Counted from the first letter of the stretch, positions 1-8,966 are shown. The stretch: 64,000 nucleotides of DNA from Streptomyces sp. NBC_00162 (GCF_024611995.1 NZ_CP102509.1:5518001-5582000); one strand, 5' to 3'. A program made the numbers and translations. Notes: generated by a model not told the origin, from the letters alone.

Positions 1-50
1 GGCAGTGGGCCGAGGACCACGCCGACGCCTTCGCCGCCCCGGTCGGGTAG
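1..50 (+). CDS. C-terminal end of an unidentified gene (partial)
   Basis: Reading from base 3, an open frame of 15 codons ends at a TAG at 48-50. Its codons have the G/C-rich third positions of the genuine genes here. It would be the last residues of a gene entering from the left and would converge on bglC, whose stop lies 17 bp away. Too little is visible to name a product, and chance openness over 50 bases cannot be excluded. Confidence 0.35.
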   Translation, partial: QWAEDHADAFAAPVG

Positions 51-66
51 CCGAGCCGCGCAGTGG

Positions 67-1416
67 TCAGAAGGACCCTGTCCGGGCCACTTGCGCGTAC
101 CAGTGGGCGCTCGAGCGCGGGGTGCGGGTCTGGGTCTCGTAGTCCACGTGGACGATGCCGAAGCGTTTGCTGTAGCCGTAGGACCATTCGAAGTTGTCCA
201 ACAGCGACCAGAGGAAGTAGCCCTTCACCGGGGCGCCGTCCGCCAGGGCCTGGTGGACGGCGGTCAGATGGGCTTCCAGATATCCGATCCGCGCCGGGTC
301 GTGCAGGTCGGGGGCGTATGCCGCGCCGTTCTCGGTGACCAGCAGGGGCAGGTTCGGCGCCTCCCGGGAGAAGCGCATCAGCAGGTCGTACAGGCCCGTC
401 GGGTCGATCGACCAGCCCATGTCGGTCCGCTCGCCCGGGGGTTGGTGGAAGGCCACTGTGTCGGCGCCCGGCCAGGGGGAGTGGCCCGTGGCCCCGTGGC
501 CGTCCGCGCGGGGGCCGGAGCCGGCGGGAGCCGCCGAAACCACCGCCGGGGTGTAGTAGTTCACGCCGAGGAAGTCCAGCGGCTGGTGGATCAGCGCCTC
601 GTCGCCGGGGCGGACGAAGGACCAGTCCGTCAGGGCGGCGGTGTCCGCGAGCAGGTCCTGCGGATAGGCCCCGCGCAGCAGCGGTCCGGTGAAGATCCGG
701 TTGGCCAGGGCGTCGATGCGGCGCTGGGCGTCCAGGTCGGCCGCCGAGCCGGTCAGCGGCCGCACCGCGCTCGGGTTGAGCGCGATCCCGACCCGCGCCG
801 AGGCGGGCAGGGCGGCGGCGGCCAGGCCGTGGGCCAGGTTGAGGTGGTGGGCGGCGCGCAGGGAATCGGCGGGGGAGGTGCGGCCGGGGGCGTGGACCCC
901 GGAGGCATAGCCGAGGAAGGCGCTGCACCAGGGCTCGTTGAGGGTGGTCCACAGCTCCACCCGGTCACCCAGGGCCTTCGAGACCTGCTCGGCGTATGCG
1001 GCGAAGGCGTAGGCCGTCTCCCGTTCGGGCCAGCCGCCCTCGTCCTCCAGCTCCTGCGGCAGGTCCCAGTGGTACAGGGTCACGCTGGGCTGGATCCCGT
1101 ACGAGAGCAGCTCGTCCACCAGGGCGTCGTAGAAGCCGATCCCCCCGGAGAGCACCCGCGGCCAGGACACCGAGAAGCGGTAGGCCCCGAGCCCCAGTTC
1201 GCCCATCAGCCGCACGTCGTCCCGCCACAGCCGGTGGTGGTCGACCGCCACCTCGCCCGTGTGGCCGCCGTACACCTTGCCCGGCGTACGGCAGAACGTG
1301 TCCCAGATCGACGGCCCGCGCAGGGCGGCCCCGCCCTCGATCTGGAAGGCCGCCGTGGCCGCACCCCACAGGAACCCGTCCGGGAAGCGGACGCTCTCCA
1401 TCGGCACAGTCGTCAT
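67..1416 (-). CDS. bglC: Beta-glucosidase, glycoside hydrolase family 1 (BglC)
   Basis: A 449-residue cytoplasmic GH1 enzyme, without a signal peptide, that splits cellobiose and short cello-oligosaccharides imported by the transporter encoded upstream. The acid/base motif LNEPW places the catalytic Glu at about 161, and the nucleophile motif VTENG places it at about 362. The ATG at 1416 overlaps the cebG stop by four bases (ATGA), so it is the last gene of the cebEFG-bglC operon and should be translationally coupled. Odd point: between WPRV (about 85-88) and GFYDALVD (about 94-101) the protein looks some eight to ten residues shorter than usual for the family. Both catalytic glutamates remain, so activity is expected. 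Confidence 0.95.
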   Translation of the reverse strand: MTTVPMESVRFPDGFLWGAATAAFQIEGGAALRGPSIWDTFCRTPGKVYGGHTGEVAVDHHRLWRDDVRLMGELGLGAYRFSVSWPRVLSGGIGFYDALVDELLSYGIQPSVTLYHWDLPQELEDEGGWPERETAYAFAAYAEQVSKALGDRVELWTTLNEPWCSAFLGYASGVHAPGRTSPADSLRAAHHLNLAHGLAAAALPASARVGIALNPSAVRPLTGSAADLDAQRRIDALANRIFTGPLLRGAYPQDLLADTAALTDWSFVRPGDEALIHQPLDFLGVNYYTPAVVSAAPAGSGPRADGHGATGHSPWPGADTVAFHQPPGERTDMGWSIDPTGLYDLLMRFSREAPNLPLLVTENGAAYAPDLHDPARIGYLEAHLTAVHQALADGAPVKGYFLWSLLDNFEWSYGYSKRFGIVHVDYETQTRTPRSSAHWYAQVARTGSF

Positions 1417-2237
1417 CCCTTGACCGCTCCCTGCATGATGCCGCCGACGATCTGGCGGCCGAAGACGAGGAACACCAGCAGCAGCGGGAGCGTGCCCAGC
1501 AGCGCGCCCGCCATGATCACCGACTGGTCGGGGATGTAGCCCCGGCCCAGCCCGGTCAGAGCCACCTGCACCGTCGGGCTGCCGTTCTGGGTCAGCGCGA
1601 CGATCGGCCAGAAGAAGTCGTTCCAGGCCATGACGAAGGTCAGCATGGCCAGCACCGCCATCGCGGGCCGGGCCACCGGGAACACCACGTGCCACACGAT
1701 CCGCAGCGAACTCGCCCCGTCCGTGCGTGCCGCCTCCACCAGTTCCATCGGCAGGGCCTGGGCCAGGTACTGCCGCATGAAGAAGACGCCGAACGCGGAC
1801 ACCAGGGTCGGCAGGATCACCGCCTGGAGCCGGTCGGTCCACGACAGCTCCGCGATCAGCATGTACAGCGGGACCACGCTCAGCTGCGGCGGGATCAGCA
1901 TCGTCCCGATCACCAGCCCGAGCAGCAGCCGGCTGCCGCGGAAGCGGAGCTTGGCGAAGGCGAAGCCCGCCAGGGTGGAGAACACCACCGTTCCCGCGGC
2001 GACGGTGCCGGCCACGACCACGGTGTTCAGCAGGGCGGTGCCCATGTTCGCGTCGGTCCACGCGACCTGGAGGTTGCGGCCCAGGTTCCCGCCGAACCAG
2101 AACGGCGGCGGGGTCTGCGCAAGCCGCGTATTGCTCCGGGAGGCCGCGATCGCCGTCCACACCAGCGGGAAGAGGGAGCCGACGGTGAACAGGGCCAACA
2201 CCACGTAGGTGAGCCTGCCCGCACGCAGCGATCTCAT
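1413..2237 (-). CDS. cebG: Cellobiose ABC transporter permease CebG
   Basis: A 274-residue inner membrane permease of the MalG/CUT1 type with about six hydrophobic segments. The cytoplasmic EAA loop, with EAARTDGAS around residues 180-190, contacts the ATPase. It pairs with CebF to pass cellobiose/cellotriose delivered by CebE. No ATPase gene lies in the operon, as expected for Streptomyces CUT1 systems, which share MsiK encoded elsewhere. The ATG at 2237 was chosen because it overlaps the cebF stop by four bases (ATGA). A longer frame runs upstream through cebF but is a shadow. The stop overlaps the bglC start in the same way. Confidence 0.95.
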   Translation of the reverse strand: MRSLRAGRLTYVVLALFTVGSLFPLVWTAIAASRSNTRLAQTPPPFWFGGNLGRNLQVAWTDANMGTALLNTVVVAGTVAAGTVVFSTLAGFAFAKLRFRGSRLLLGLVIGTMLIPPQLSVVPLYMLIAELSWTDRLQAVILPTLVSAFGVFFMRQYLAQALPMELVEAARTDGASSLRIVWHVVFPVARPAMAVLAMLTFVMAWNDFFWPIVALTQNGSPTVQVALTGLGRGYIPDQSVIMAGALLGTLPLLLVFLVFGRQIVGGIMQGAVKG

Positions 2238-3220
2238 CGGGAAGCCCCCCGTCCGCGCAGCAGCCGTGCCGCGCCCGCGATGACCAGCAGGATCAGGAAC
2301 ATCGCCCACGCGATGGCCGAGGCCCGCCCCAGGTGCAGGTTCACCCAGCCCTGCTCGTACAGGTACAGCCCGAGCGTCTGGAACTGGTGCTCCGAGCCGC
2401 CCGTCGCGCCCGCCCCGCCGTTGAACAGCAAAGGCTCGCCGAACAGCTGGGTCGCCCCGATCGTCGAGACGACGCACGTGAAGAGGATCGTCGGCCGCAG
2501 CGAGGGCACGGTCACGTGGAGGAACTGCTGCCAGCGCGACGCCCCGTCCAGCGCGGCCGACTCGTACAGCTCGCCCGGCACGGCCTGCATCGCCGCCAGG
2601 TAGATCAGCGCGTTGTAGCCGGTCCACCGCCAGATCACGATGGTGGAGACCGCGAGCTGGGAGGCGAAGGTGCCGTTCTGCCAGTCCACCGCCCCCAGAC
2701 CGACCGCCGACAGCGCCCAGTTGACCATCCCGTAGTCCCGGCCGAAGAGCAGCACGAACACAAGGGTGGCCGCCGCCACCGACGTCGCGTACGGGGTGAG
2801 GACGGCGACCCGGAAGAAGGCGGAGCCGCGCATCTTGTAGTTGAGCAGATGGGCCAGACCGAGCGCGATCGCCAGCTGCGGCACCGTGGACAGCAGCCCG
2901 ATGGTGACCGTGTTGCGCAGCGCGTTCCAGAAGAACTCGTCGTCCCACAGCCGGGTGAAGTTCTTCAGCCCCACCCACGTCATGGAATCCGGATCGGTCA
3001 GCTCCACCTGGTGCAGCGCCGCCCAGCCCGTGTACAGCAACGGGAACAGCCCGAAGACGGCGAAGAAGAGGAAGAAGGGCGCCACGAAGGCGTACGGGCT
3101 CCAGCGCAGGTCCCACCGGTAGCGGCGTGAGCGCCATATCTGGCCCCGGGCGCCCCCCTCCGCCGCCGGCTCCTTCGAGCCGGCGGCGGAGGGGGACAGA
3201 ACAGCCGTCTCGTCCGTCAC
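2234..3220 (-). CDS. cebF: Cellobiose ABC transporter permease CebF
   Basis: A 328-residue MalF-type permease. A polar N-terminal extension of about 45 residues precedes the first membrane segment ([19 protein letters not shown]), and the EAA-like loop (ESAALDGAS) sits at about residues 215-225. It starts at GTG 3220, seven bases after the cebE stop, and ends in a 4-bp overlap with cebG. It forms the translocation channel with CebG. The assignment to the ceb system rests on the operator upstream of cebE, the terminal GH1 gene and the adjacent cebR. Confidence 0.95.
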   Translation of the reverse strand: MTDETAVLSPSAAGSKEPAAEGGARGQIWRSRRYRWDLRWSPYAFVAPFFLFFAVFGLFPLLYTGWAALHQVELTDPDSMTWVGLKNFTRLWDDEFFWNALRNTVTIGLLSTVPQLAIALGLAHLLNYKMRGSAFFRVAVLTPYATSVAAATLVFVLLFGRDYGMVNWALSAVGLGAVDWQNGTFASQLAVSTIVIWRWTGYNALIYLAAMQAVPGELYESAALDGASRWQQFLHVTVPSLRPTILFTCVVSTIGATQLFGEPLLFNGGAGATGGSEHQFQTLGLYLYEQGWVNLHLGRASAIAWAMFLILLVIAGAARLLRGRGASR

Positions 3221-3227
3221 CTGAGCC

Positions 3228-4577
3228 TCACTGGTCCAAGGCGTTGTCGATCGCCTTCACCGCGGCCTCCCAGCCCTCCTGGGGACTGCGGCCCTTCTGG
3301 TCGACCTGGAGCATCCCGATGTCCGCCAGGTTCTGTGAGATCACCAGGTCCTTCGGACCGACCACAGTCACCGGCACCCCCTCCGCCGCCTTCGCGAAGA
3401 TCTCGCCGATCGGGGCCCCGCCGAAGTACGCGTGCTGCGCGCCCGACACCGTCGGCAGCTTGTAGGCGGCGCTCGCGCTCGGGAAACTGCCCCGCTTCTC
3501 GAAGAGCTTCGCCTGCTGCGCCGGAGCCGTCAGCCAGGCCGCCAGCTTCGCCGCCTCCTGGGCGTGCTTGCCGGCCTTCGGCACCACCAGGAAGGAGCCG
3601 CCCCAGTTGCTCGGCTTCGGCGCCTGCGCCACGTCCCACTTGTCCTTGCCGGCCGGACCCGCCTTGTCCTGGATGTAGCCGAGCATCCAGGCCGGGCAGG
3701 AGACCGTGGCGAAGGACCCGTTGGCGAAGCCCTGGTCCCAGGCCGGGGTGAACTGCTGGAGCTTGGCGCTGAGCCCCTCGGTGGCGAAGGAGGCCGCCAG
3801 GTCGAAGGCCCCGCGCACCGCGGGGTTGGTCTTGTAGACGACCTTGCCCTGCTCGTCGTAGAACCGCTGCGCGCTGCTGCCGGTCACCGCCGCCATCACG
3901 CCCGACGCGGAGTCCACGAAGGCCTTGCCCTCGCCCGCCTTCGCCTTGTACGCCTTGCCCGCCTCCAGGTACTTGTTCCAGTCGCCCGCCCACAGCGCCC
4001 CGACCGCCGCCCGGTCGCTGGGCAGCCCGGCCGCCTCGAAGAGGTCCTTGCGGTAGCAGATCCCCTGCGGCCCGATGTCGGTGCCCAGGCCGACCGTGGC
4101 CCCGCCCTTCGCCGCGCTCGCCGTGCCCTGCGCCCACTTCCAGGGCAGGTACGCGGCCTTGTCCACCCCCGGCGCCTTGCCCAGGTCGACCAGCTTGTCG
4201 GCCTGGGTGGCGGTGATCTCGGCGATGTTGTTGACCTCGACGGCCTGGATGTCTGCGAGCCCGCTCCCGGTCCCCAGGTGGGTGAGGAGCTGGGGGTAGT
4301 AGTTCTCGTTCCGCTCGATCGAGGTCTGCTCGATGCGGATCCCGGGATTCTGGGCCATGTACTCGTCGTAGAGGCCGGCCTCCTGGAGGCCGAAGGCCCC
4401 GAAGACCCCGACGGTGAGGGTGGTCTTCCCCTTGTCGCCGGCCGGGGCGCCGCTTTCGGACTTCTCGGCCGGATCCTGCGCGCACCCCGTGAGCAGCAGG
4501 GCCGCCGCTCCCATCGCGGTGACTGCCGTGGCAAGGGTTCTTCGGGCTCGGACGGGGACTCGGGCTGGGGCTCGCAT
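3228..4577 (-). CDS. cebE: Cellobiose-binding lipoprotein CebE
   Basis: A 449-residue extracellular solute-binding protein (family 1). The N-terminus has an Arg-rich n-region, a hydrophobic stretch and a lipobox ending LLTGC at about residues 30-34, so it should be a lipid-anchored receptor. It captures cellobiose/cellotriose for CebFG. Start choice: AAGGAGG lies directly against an ATG at 4583 but six bases before the ATG at 4577, so 4577 is preferred. First gene of cebEFG-bglC. Expression should be blocked by CebR at the palindrome 4626-4643 and released by cellobiose. Confidence 0.95.
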   Translation of the reverse strand: MRAPARVPVRARRTLATAVTAMGAAALLLTGCAQDPAEKSESGAPAGDKGKTTLTVGVFGAFGLQEAGLYDEYMAQNPGIRIEQTSIERNENYYPQLLTHLGTGSGLADIQAVEVNNIAEITATQADKLVDLGKAPGVDKAAYLPWKWAQGTASAAKGGATVGLGTDIGPQGICYRKDLFEAAGLPSDRAAVGALWAGDWNKYLEAGKAYKAKAGEGKAFVDSASGVMAAVTGSSAQRFYDEQGKVVYKTNPAVRGAFDLAASFATEGLSAKLQQFTPAWDQGFANGSFATVSCPAWMLGYIQDKAGPAGKDKWDVAQAPKPSNWGGSFLVVPKAGKHAQEAAKLAAWLTAPAQQAKLFEKRGSFPSASAAYKLPTVSGAQHAYFGGAPIGEIFAKAAEGVPVTVVGPKDLVISQNLADIGMLQVDQKGRSPQEGWEAAVKAIDNALDQ

Positions 4578-4625
4578 GTGCATCCTCCTTGAAGGACGGG
4601 ACGTGCCGGGTGTCGTGTGCCACAG

Positions 4626-4643
4626 TGTGGGAGCGCTCCCACA
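4626..4643. promoter_or_regulatory. CebR operator (CebR box)
   Basis: TGTGGGAGCGCTCCCACA is a perfect 18-bp palindrome between the divergent cebE and cebR starts. Its core TGGGAGCGCTCCCA is the published CebR box of Streptomyces. It lies 36 bp before the cebR ATG and about 49 bp before the cebE ATG, so one site can control both genes. Confidence 0.93.
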
Positions 4644-4679
4644 GTCGTCAAGGGGTAGATTCACAGCCGGGAGGAAGCC

Positions 4680-5708
4680 ATGAAGGAGCAAGGGCGCAAA
4701 GGGGGACGGCCGACCCTGGAGGAGGTCGCGGTGCGCGCCGGAGTCGGGCGCGGCACGGTCTCCCGGGTGATCAACGGTTCCTCCAAGGTCAGCGACCACA
4801 CCAGGACCGCCGTGGAGGCGGCCGTCGCCGAGCTGGGCTACGTGCCCAACCGCGCGGCCCGCGCCCTCGCGGCCAACCGTACCGACGCCATCGCTCTCGT
4901 GATTCCCGAGCCGGAGGCCCGCTTCTTCGCCGAGCCTTACTTCTCCGACGTGGTCCGCGGGGTCGGCTCCGCCCTCGCCGAGACCGACGTCCAGCTCGTC
5001 CTCACCCTGGCCGGCAGCGACCGCGAGCGCCGCCGCCTCTCCCAGTACCTGTCGGGGCACCGCGTCGACGGGGTGCTCCTCGTCTCCGTCCACGCCGGGG
5101 ATCCGCTGCCGGAGCTGCTGGCCGAGCTCGGCATCCCGACGGTGATCAGCGGCCGCCGCTCCGCCGCCGAGACGCTGCCCTCGGTGGATTCGGACAACCT
5201 GGGGGGCGCGGCCGAGGCCGTACGCCACCTCGTCGGCCGGGGCCGCCGCGCGATCGCCACGATCACCGGACCGCTGGACGTGTACGGGGCCCAGTGCCGA
5301 CTCGACGGCTACCGGCAGGCCCTGGCCGCCGCCGGGCACCTGGCCGACGAGGGGCTGATCTCGGTCGGCGACTTCACCGAGGAGGGCGGCCGCCGGGCCA
5401 TGCGCGAGCTGCTGGAGCGCCGCCCGGCGCTCGACGCGGTCTTCGCGGCCTCGGACGTCATGGCGGCGGGCGCCCGGCGGGAGCTGCGCGCGGCCGGCCA
5501 CCGGATTCCGCAGGACGTGGCGCTGGTCGGCTTCGACGACTCGGTGGTGGCCCGGCACATGGACCCGCCGCTGACCAGCGTCCGGCAGCCGATCGAGGAG
5601 ATGGGCCGGACCATGGCGCGGGTGCTGCTGGCCGGGATCGCCGGGGAACCGGGGGGAGACGCGGCCGTCGTGCTGCCGAACCGGCTGGTGGTCCGGGAGT
5701 CCTCGTGA
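4680..5708 (+). CDS. cebR: LacI-family cellobiose-responsive repressor CebR
   Basis: A 342-residue LacI/GalR repressor. The N-terminal helix-turn-helix and hinge occupy about residues 9-65 (TLEEVAVRAGVGRGTVSRV), followed by a periplasmic-binding-protein-like effector domain. It represses the divergent cebEFG-bglC operon by binding the palindrome in the shared 102-bp intergenic region; cello-oligosaccharides relieve repression. GGGAGGAAGCC precedes the ATG, giving a good ribosome site. Identification as CebR rather than another LacI protein rests on the exact operator and the divergent ceb operon. In pathogenic relatives CebR also controls thaxtomin synthesis, but nothing of that kind is present here. 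Confidence 0.95.
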   Translation: MKEQGRKGGRPTLEEVAVRAGVGRGTVSRVINGSSKVSDHTRTAVEAAVAELGYVPNRAARALAANRTDAIALVIPEPEARFFAEPYFSDVVRGVGSALAETDVQLVLTLAGSDRERRRLSQYLSGHRVDGVLLVSVHAGDPLPELLAELGIPTVISGRRSAAETLPSVDSDNLGGAAEAVRHLVGRGRRAIATITGPLDVYGAQCRLDGYRQALAAAGHLADEGLISVGDFTEEGGRRAMRELLERRPALDAVFAASDVMAAGARRELRAAGHRIPQDVALVGFDDSVVARHMDPPLTSVRQPIEEMGRTMARVLLAGIAGEPGGDAAVVLPNRLVVRESS

Positions 5709-5726
5709 AGCAGTCCTCGTGAACGC

Positions 5727-5766
5727 AGAAGGTCCCGGTCCGCTTTCGCGGACCGGGACCTTCTCA
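5727..5766 (+). terminator. Terminator after cebR
   Basis: Long GC-rich inverted repeat with AGAAGGTCCCGGTCCGC against a near-complementary right arm and a short TTTC loop. It begins about 20 bp after the cebR stop and sits between cebR and the convergent tRNA-His, so it probably serves both directions. Confidence 0.8.
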
Positions 5767-5770
5767 TCAG

Positions 5771-5844
5771 GGTGAGTGACGGGACTTGAACCCGCGGCCA
5801 CCTGGACCACAACCAGGTGCTCTACCAACTGAGCTACACCCACC
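5771..5844 (-). tRNA. tRNA-His (GTG anticodon)
   Basis: On the minus strand the acceptor arm GTGGGTG pairs with CACTCAC (one G-T wobble). The anticodon loop TTGTGGT gives anticodon GTG, and the T arm is GGGTTCAAGTCCC-like. An extra G before position 1 faces a C discriminator, which is the signature of histidine tRNA. CCA is not encoded. It stands alone between cebR and orn. Confidence 0.93.
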
Positions 5845-5938
5845 ATGTCCGGTCGGAGAACCGACCGGCCGAAGAAAAGGGTACAGGGTCCGGGAGGGTG
5901 CTCGCTCCCCCCTTATCGCGCCCCTCGCTCCGGGTCGG

Positions 5939-6541
5939 CTATTCGGCGGGCAGGACGTGCTTGGCGGCGATGCTCCGAGCCGTGTCCGAGTCGGGCCCGG
6001 GCTGCGGAACGAAGACCGCCTCCCGGTAGTACCGCAGCTCGGCGATGGACTCCTTGATGTCCGCGAGCGCCCGGTGGTTGCCGTTCTTGGGCGGGCTGTT
6101 GAAGTACGCCCGCGGGTACCAGCGGCGCGCCAGCTCCTTGACCGAGGACACGTCCACGATCCGGTAGTGCATGTAGCTCTCCAGCGCCGCCATGTCACGC
6201 AGCAGGAACCCGCGGTCGGTGCCGACCGAGTTTCCGCAGAGGGGCGCCTTGCGGGGCTCCTTCACGTGCTCCCGTACGTATGCCAGGACCTGCGCCTCGG
6301 CATCCGCCAGGGTGGTCCCGCCGGCCAGCTCTTCGAGCAGTCCGGAGGAGGTGTGCATCTCGCGCACCACGTCGGGCATGGTCTCCAGGGCCGCGTCCGG
6401 CGGGCGGATCACGATGTCCACGCCTTCGCCGAGCACGTTGAGCTCCGAGTCGGTGACCAGTGCGGCCACCTCGATAAGTGCGTCGTCCGTCAACGAGAGC
6501 CCGGTCATCTCGCAGTCGATCCACACCATGCGATCGTTCAT
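5939..6541 (-). CDS. orn: Oligoribonuclease
   Basis: A 200-residue DEDDh 3'-5' exoribonuclease that degrades 2-5 nt RNAs and pGpG from cyclic-di-GMP turnover. The first acidic pair is in WIDCEMTG at residues 5-12, and later acidic/His residues appear in YRIVDVSS and [11 protein letters not shown]. The ATG at 6541 is preferred over a GTG three codons upstream because AAGGTGGG sits at ribosome-site distance. It lies just downstream of adpA in the same direction, with a hairpin between them, as in other Streptomyces where ornA affects growth and sporulation. Confidence 0.97.
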   Translation of the reverse strand: MNDRMVWIDCEMTGLSLTDDALIEVAALVTDSELNVLGEGVDIVIRPPDAALETMPDVVREMHTSSGLLEELAGGTTLADAEAQVLAYVREHVKEPRKAPLCGNSVGTDRGFLLRDMAALESYMHYRIVDVSSVKELARRWYPRAYFNSPPKNGNHRALADIKESIAELRYYREAVFVPQPGPDSDTARSIAAKHVLPAE

Positions 6542-6587
6542 GTGTCCCACCTTATGCGGTCCCCTCGGGCCCGGACCGCATATGCGG

Positions 6588-6623
6588 AAGGTCCCCCATC
6601 GGCGGTGACCGATGGAGGACCTT
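6588..6623 (-). terminator. Hairpin between adpA and orn
   Basis: AAGGTCC at 6588-6594 pairs with GGACCTT at 6617-6623, and an inner stem ATCGG/CCGAT closes the loop. It begins 25 bp after the adpA stop and ends before the orn start. It is probably the adpA terminator, possibly leaky so that orn is partly read through. Confidence 0.65.
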
Positions 6624-6647
6624 CGCTTGCCGTACCCGTTGTGTGGG

Positions 6648-7820
6648 TTACGCGTGTTCCCGCAGGACCCGGCCGGGGGCGTACAGCTCCGTCACCGTCG
6701 GGCCCGCCGCGGCCAGGGCCGCCGCCGCCCGCTGGGGCTGCGGAGTGCGCTGGTGCGGAACCGGGCTCTCCTGGAGCTGGGACACCTGAGCCACGTCGGC
6801 CTGCGGCCGTCGTGCCCGGTAGGCGGAGCGGTAGGCGGCCGGGGAGGACCCCAGCTGCCGCCGGAAGTGCCCGCGCAGGGCGACCGGCGAACGGAACCCG
6901 CAGCGACCGGCGACCTCGTCGACCGAGTAGTCGGAGGTCTCCAGCAGCCGCTGTGCCTGGAGCACCCGCTGGGTGATCAGCCACTGGAGCGGCGCGCTGC
7001 CGGTCAGCGAGCGGAACCGGCGGTCGAAGGTGCGCCTGCTCATGTAGGCGCGGGCCGCCAGGGTCTCCACGTCGAACTGCTCGTGGAGGTGTTCCAGCGC
7101 CCAGGCGACGACCTCGGCCAGCGGGTCGGCGCCGATCTCCTCCGGCAGCGACCGGTCGAGATAGCGCTCCTGTCCGCCCGTACGGCGCGGCGGGACGACG
7201 AGCCTGCGGGCCAGGGCCCCGGCCGCCTCACTGCCGTGGTCCGTGCGCACGATGTGCAGGCACAGGTCGATTCCGGCCGCCGTGCCCGCGGACGTGAGCA
7301 CGTCTCCGTCGTCGACGAACAGCTCGCGCGGATCGACATGGACGGACGGGTACCGCTTGGCCAGCGTCGGCGCGTACATCCAGTGCGTCGTCGCGGGCCG
7401 GCCGTCCAGCAGACCGGCGGCGGCGAGCACGAAGGCTCCCGTGCACAGTCCGACGATCCGGGCTCCCTCCTCGTGCGCCAGACGCAGTGCGTCGAGCGCC
7501 TCCGGAGGGGGTGGTGAAGTGATGGAACGCCATGCGGGCACGACGACCGTGCCTGCCCGGGCGATCGCCTCCAACCCGTATGGCGCGGTCAGTTCGAGTC
7601 CGCCGGTGGTCCTGAGCGGACCGTCCTCACCGGCGCACACGAGCAATCGGTAGCGTGGAACTCCCGCGTCCTGCCGGTCAATGCCGAACACGGAAAGTGG
7701 AATGGAGCTCTCGAAGATCGGTCCGCCGCTGAAGAGCAGCACCGCGACAATCTCCCTGCGGCGACGCCCCGCGAGCTTCCTGCCGGCGTCCGCGACGACG
7801 GCGGTGGAATCCTGGCTCAT
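6648..7820 (-). CDS. adpA: Developmental master regulator AdpA (AraC/GlxA type)
   Basis: A 390-residue transcription factor. The N-terminal DJ-1/PfpI-like dimerisation domain is at about residues 25-195 (the nucleophile-elbow-like GLCTGAF is at about 124-130). The C-terminal AraC-type double helix-turn-helix is at about 238-335. The tail of about 50 residues is Gln/Pro/Ala-rich and ends YAPGR plus seven residues. AdpA activates and represses hundreds of genes for aerial growth and antibiotics, binding TGGCSNGWWY. AAGGGGGG nine bases before the ATG supports the start. Every base was read for TTA: none occurs, and the linker leucines are CTC/CTG. Most streptomycete adpA genes carry one TTA read by the bldA tRNA, so this copy should be translated independently of bldA. 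Confidence 0.96.
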   Translation of the reverse strand: MSQDSTAVVADAGRKLAGRRRREIVAVLLFSGGPIFESSIPLSVFGIDRQDAGVPRYRLLVCAGEDGPLRTTGGLELTAPYGLEAIARAGTVVVPAWRSITSPPPPEALDALRLAHEEGARIVGLCTGAFVLAAAGLLDGRPATTHWMYAPTLAKRYPSVHVDPRELFVDDGDVLTSAGTAAGIDLCLHIVRTDHGSEAAGALARRLVVPPRRTGGQERYLDRSLPEEIGADPLAEVVAWALEHLHEQFDVETLAARAYMSRRTFDRRFRSLTGSAPLQWLITQRVLQAQRLLETSDYSVDEVAGRCGFRSPVALRGHFRRQLGSSPAAYRSAYRARRPQADVAQVSQLQESPVPHQRTPQPQRAAAALAAAGPTVTELYAPGRVLREHA

Positions 7821-8196
7821 GGCGCTAAGCCCCCCTTGGGTGTCGCGACTCCTTGGTCTGGTCGCACCTGCACGTTTCCCCTCGGCCTTGCACGTGGATC
7901 CCCCGCCGTAAATACATGATCGAATCTACTGCGTCCCGTGGTGTCGGCGTGACAAGTTCAGCACGCAGCGCTATGTCGACTTCTCAACTTGGCGAAAAGC
8001 ATTCGATCAGGAAGCGTTCCACTCCGCTACCTGGGTGGGAAGCGTCCGGTCCGCTCGTGGCCAGTACCCGTAGGGTCGAAGCGCCCCCCGGCGTCTGTCG
8101 TCGCTGGTGGTAGGGGGGTTGGGGGGACATTCCGGCAAGAAGGCCACCCTGGCGGGAAGTTGGCTGAAAACATGCGGGTGTGGGTGTGCGAATGAG
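7821..8196 (-). promoter_or_regulatory. adpA upstream region
   Basis: This 376-bp non-coding stretch separates adpA from the next gene and is more AT-rich than its surroundings around 7900-8030. It should hold the adpA promoter and a long untranslated leader. The only recognisable site is an exact AdpA consensus match at 8058-8067. A looser nine-of-ten match, TGGCGGGAAG, lies near 8150. No gamma-butyrolactone-receptor operator was recognised. Confidence 0.6.
8058..8067 (+). promoter_or_regulatory. Candidate AdpA binding site (autoregulation)
   Basis: TGGCCAGTAC matches the AdpA consensus TGGCSNGWWY at all ten positions. It lies about 240 bp upstream of the adpA ATG, where autoregulatory sites occur in other streptomycetes. 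The motif is degenerate and one match could be chance. Confidence 0.45.
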
Positions 8197-8643
8197 TCAG
8201 TCGTGCGGGGACGGCGCCGCGCGCGGGGCGGAACCGCCGCAGACGCGATGTCCACCGGAGCCGCCGCGCGAGTGCCGGCCGCGGGGGGCGGACCCGAGCC
8301 GTTCCTCCACCGGCCCTCGAGCCGTGGCCCGCTCCGTCCTCTCCGAGTAGCGCAGCAGCACCCGGCACGCGGCCGTCACCGCCAACAGGCCGAGGGTGGC
8401 GACCGCGGCCCCGCCGAAGGAGGTTCCGTAGACGACGAGGACCACGGGGACGAGCAGGCAGCTGAAGGCGGCCCAGCGCACGACGTCACCCGCGGGGTCG
8501 TCGTGACGACGTCCGGCGGGGTGCACGGACGAGTGAAGAGCGGAACGGTGGGAAGGGGCGTGGAGCGGGGTGGCGTCGGCGTACTGGTGGACGGACTGTG
8601 TCGGCTGAGCTGGCTGGACGGGGTGTACCGGATGGCCGGGCAC
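8197..8643 (-). CDS. Small conserved membrane protein, unknown function
   Basis: A 148-residue protein whose first 85 residues are Pro/Gln/His-rich and probably disordered. Two hydrophobic segments follow (WAAFSCLLVPVVLVVYG and AAVATLGLLAVTAACRVLL), then a basic tail. The GTG at 8643 was chosen because AGGGAG lies six bases before it. If the low-complexity N-terminus is not translated, starts nearer the first membrane segment (for example GTG 8481) are possible. Third-position GC is high throughout the membrane part. It is co-directional with adpA and 376 bp upstream of it. No family was recognised. Confidence 0.6.
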   Translation of the reverse strand: MPGHPVHPVQPAQPTQSVHQYADATPLHAPSHRSALHSSVHPAGRRHDDPAGDVVRWAAFSCLLVPVVLVVYGTSFGGAAVATLGLLAVTAACRVLLRYSERTERATARGPVEERLGSAPRGRHSRGGSGGHRVCGGSAPRAAPSPHD

Positions 8644-8966
8644 GGCGTGCTCCCTGCGGGCTCTTCCTGGACGGTCGGACCCATGCCCAACGCGGCTCGG
8701 CCGGGCTCGGTCACTGCGCGCACGGGTGGCGCCGGGCCCGATCGTCACTGGCTGTAGGGGACAGCGGGCATTGCCAAGGCGGGCTCGCTCCGGCATGCTC
8801 CCTGGGACGCTCTCCAAGGGCGGCAAGCCCTGTGCAGGACAGGAGTGTCGCCGTACCCTGGTGGGTATGGGCTTGGGAAGATGCTTCCCGGACAGAGCCC
8901 CGTTACCCAGCGTCGCCGAATTTCGCCCCTGTTGCTTCCTCCAAGGACCTCTTCGCCGAGATACCG
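8644..8966. promoter_or_regulatory. Divergent intergenic region
   Basis: A 323-bp gap between the small membrane protein gene and the universal stress protein gene. It holds a candidate stress sigma-factor promoter for the latter at 8845-8868. No coding potential consistent with the neighbours was seen. Confidence 0.5.
8845..8868 (+). promoter_or_regulatory. Candidate SigB-type promoter of the usp gene
   Basis: GTGT at 8845-8848, a 14-base spacer and GGGTAT at 8863-8868 fit the Streptomyces sigma-B group consensus GNNT-N14-16-GGGTAY. It lies about 100 bp before the universal stress protein start, a biologically sensible target for a general stress sigma factor. Confidence 0.45.

Noticed and set aside
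996..2603. 535-codon open frame on the plus strand
   Set aside because: Antisense shadow of bglC/cebG/cebF; Arg/Pro/His-rich composition typical of off-frame high-GC DNA, and the opposite strand carries clear GH1 and permease motifs.
3228..5846. 872-codon minus frame covering cebE and the antisense of cebR
   Set aside because: Only the last 449 codons encode a recognisable solute-binding protein with signal peptide; the rest crosses the operator and the antisense of cebR.
7821..7835. TAA/TTA-like bases just before adpA
   Set aside because: They lie outside the coding sequence (upstream of the ATG at 7820), so they do not restore a TTA codon.
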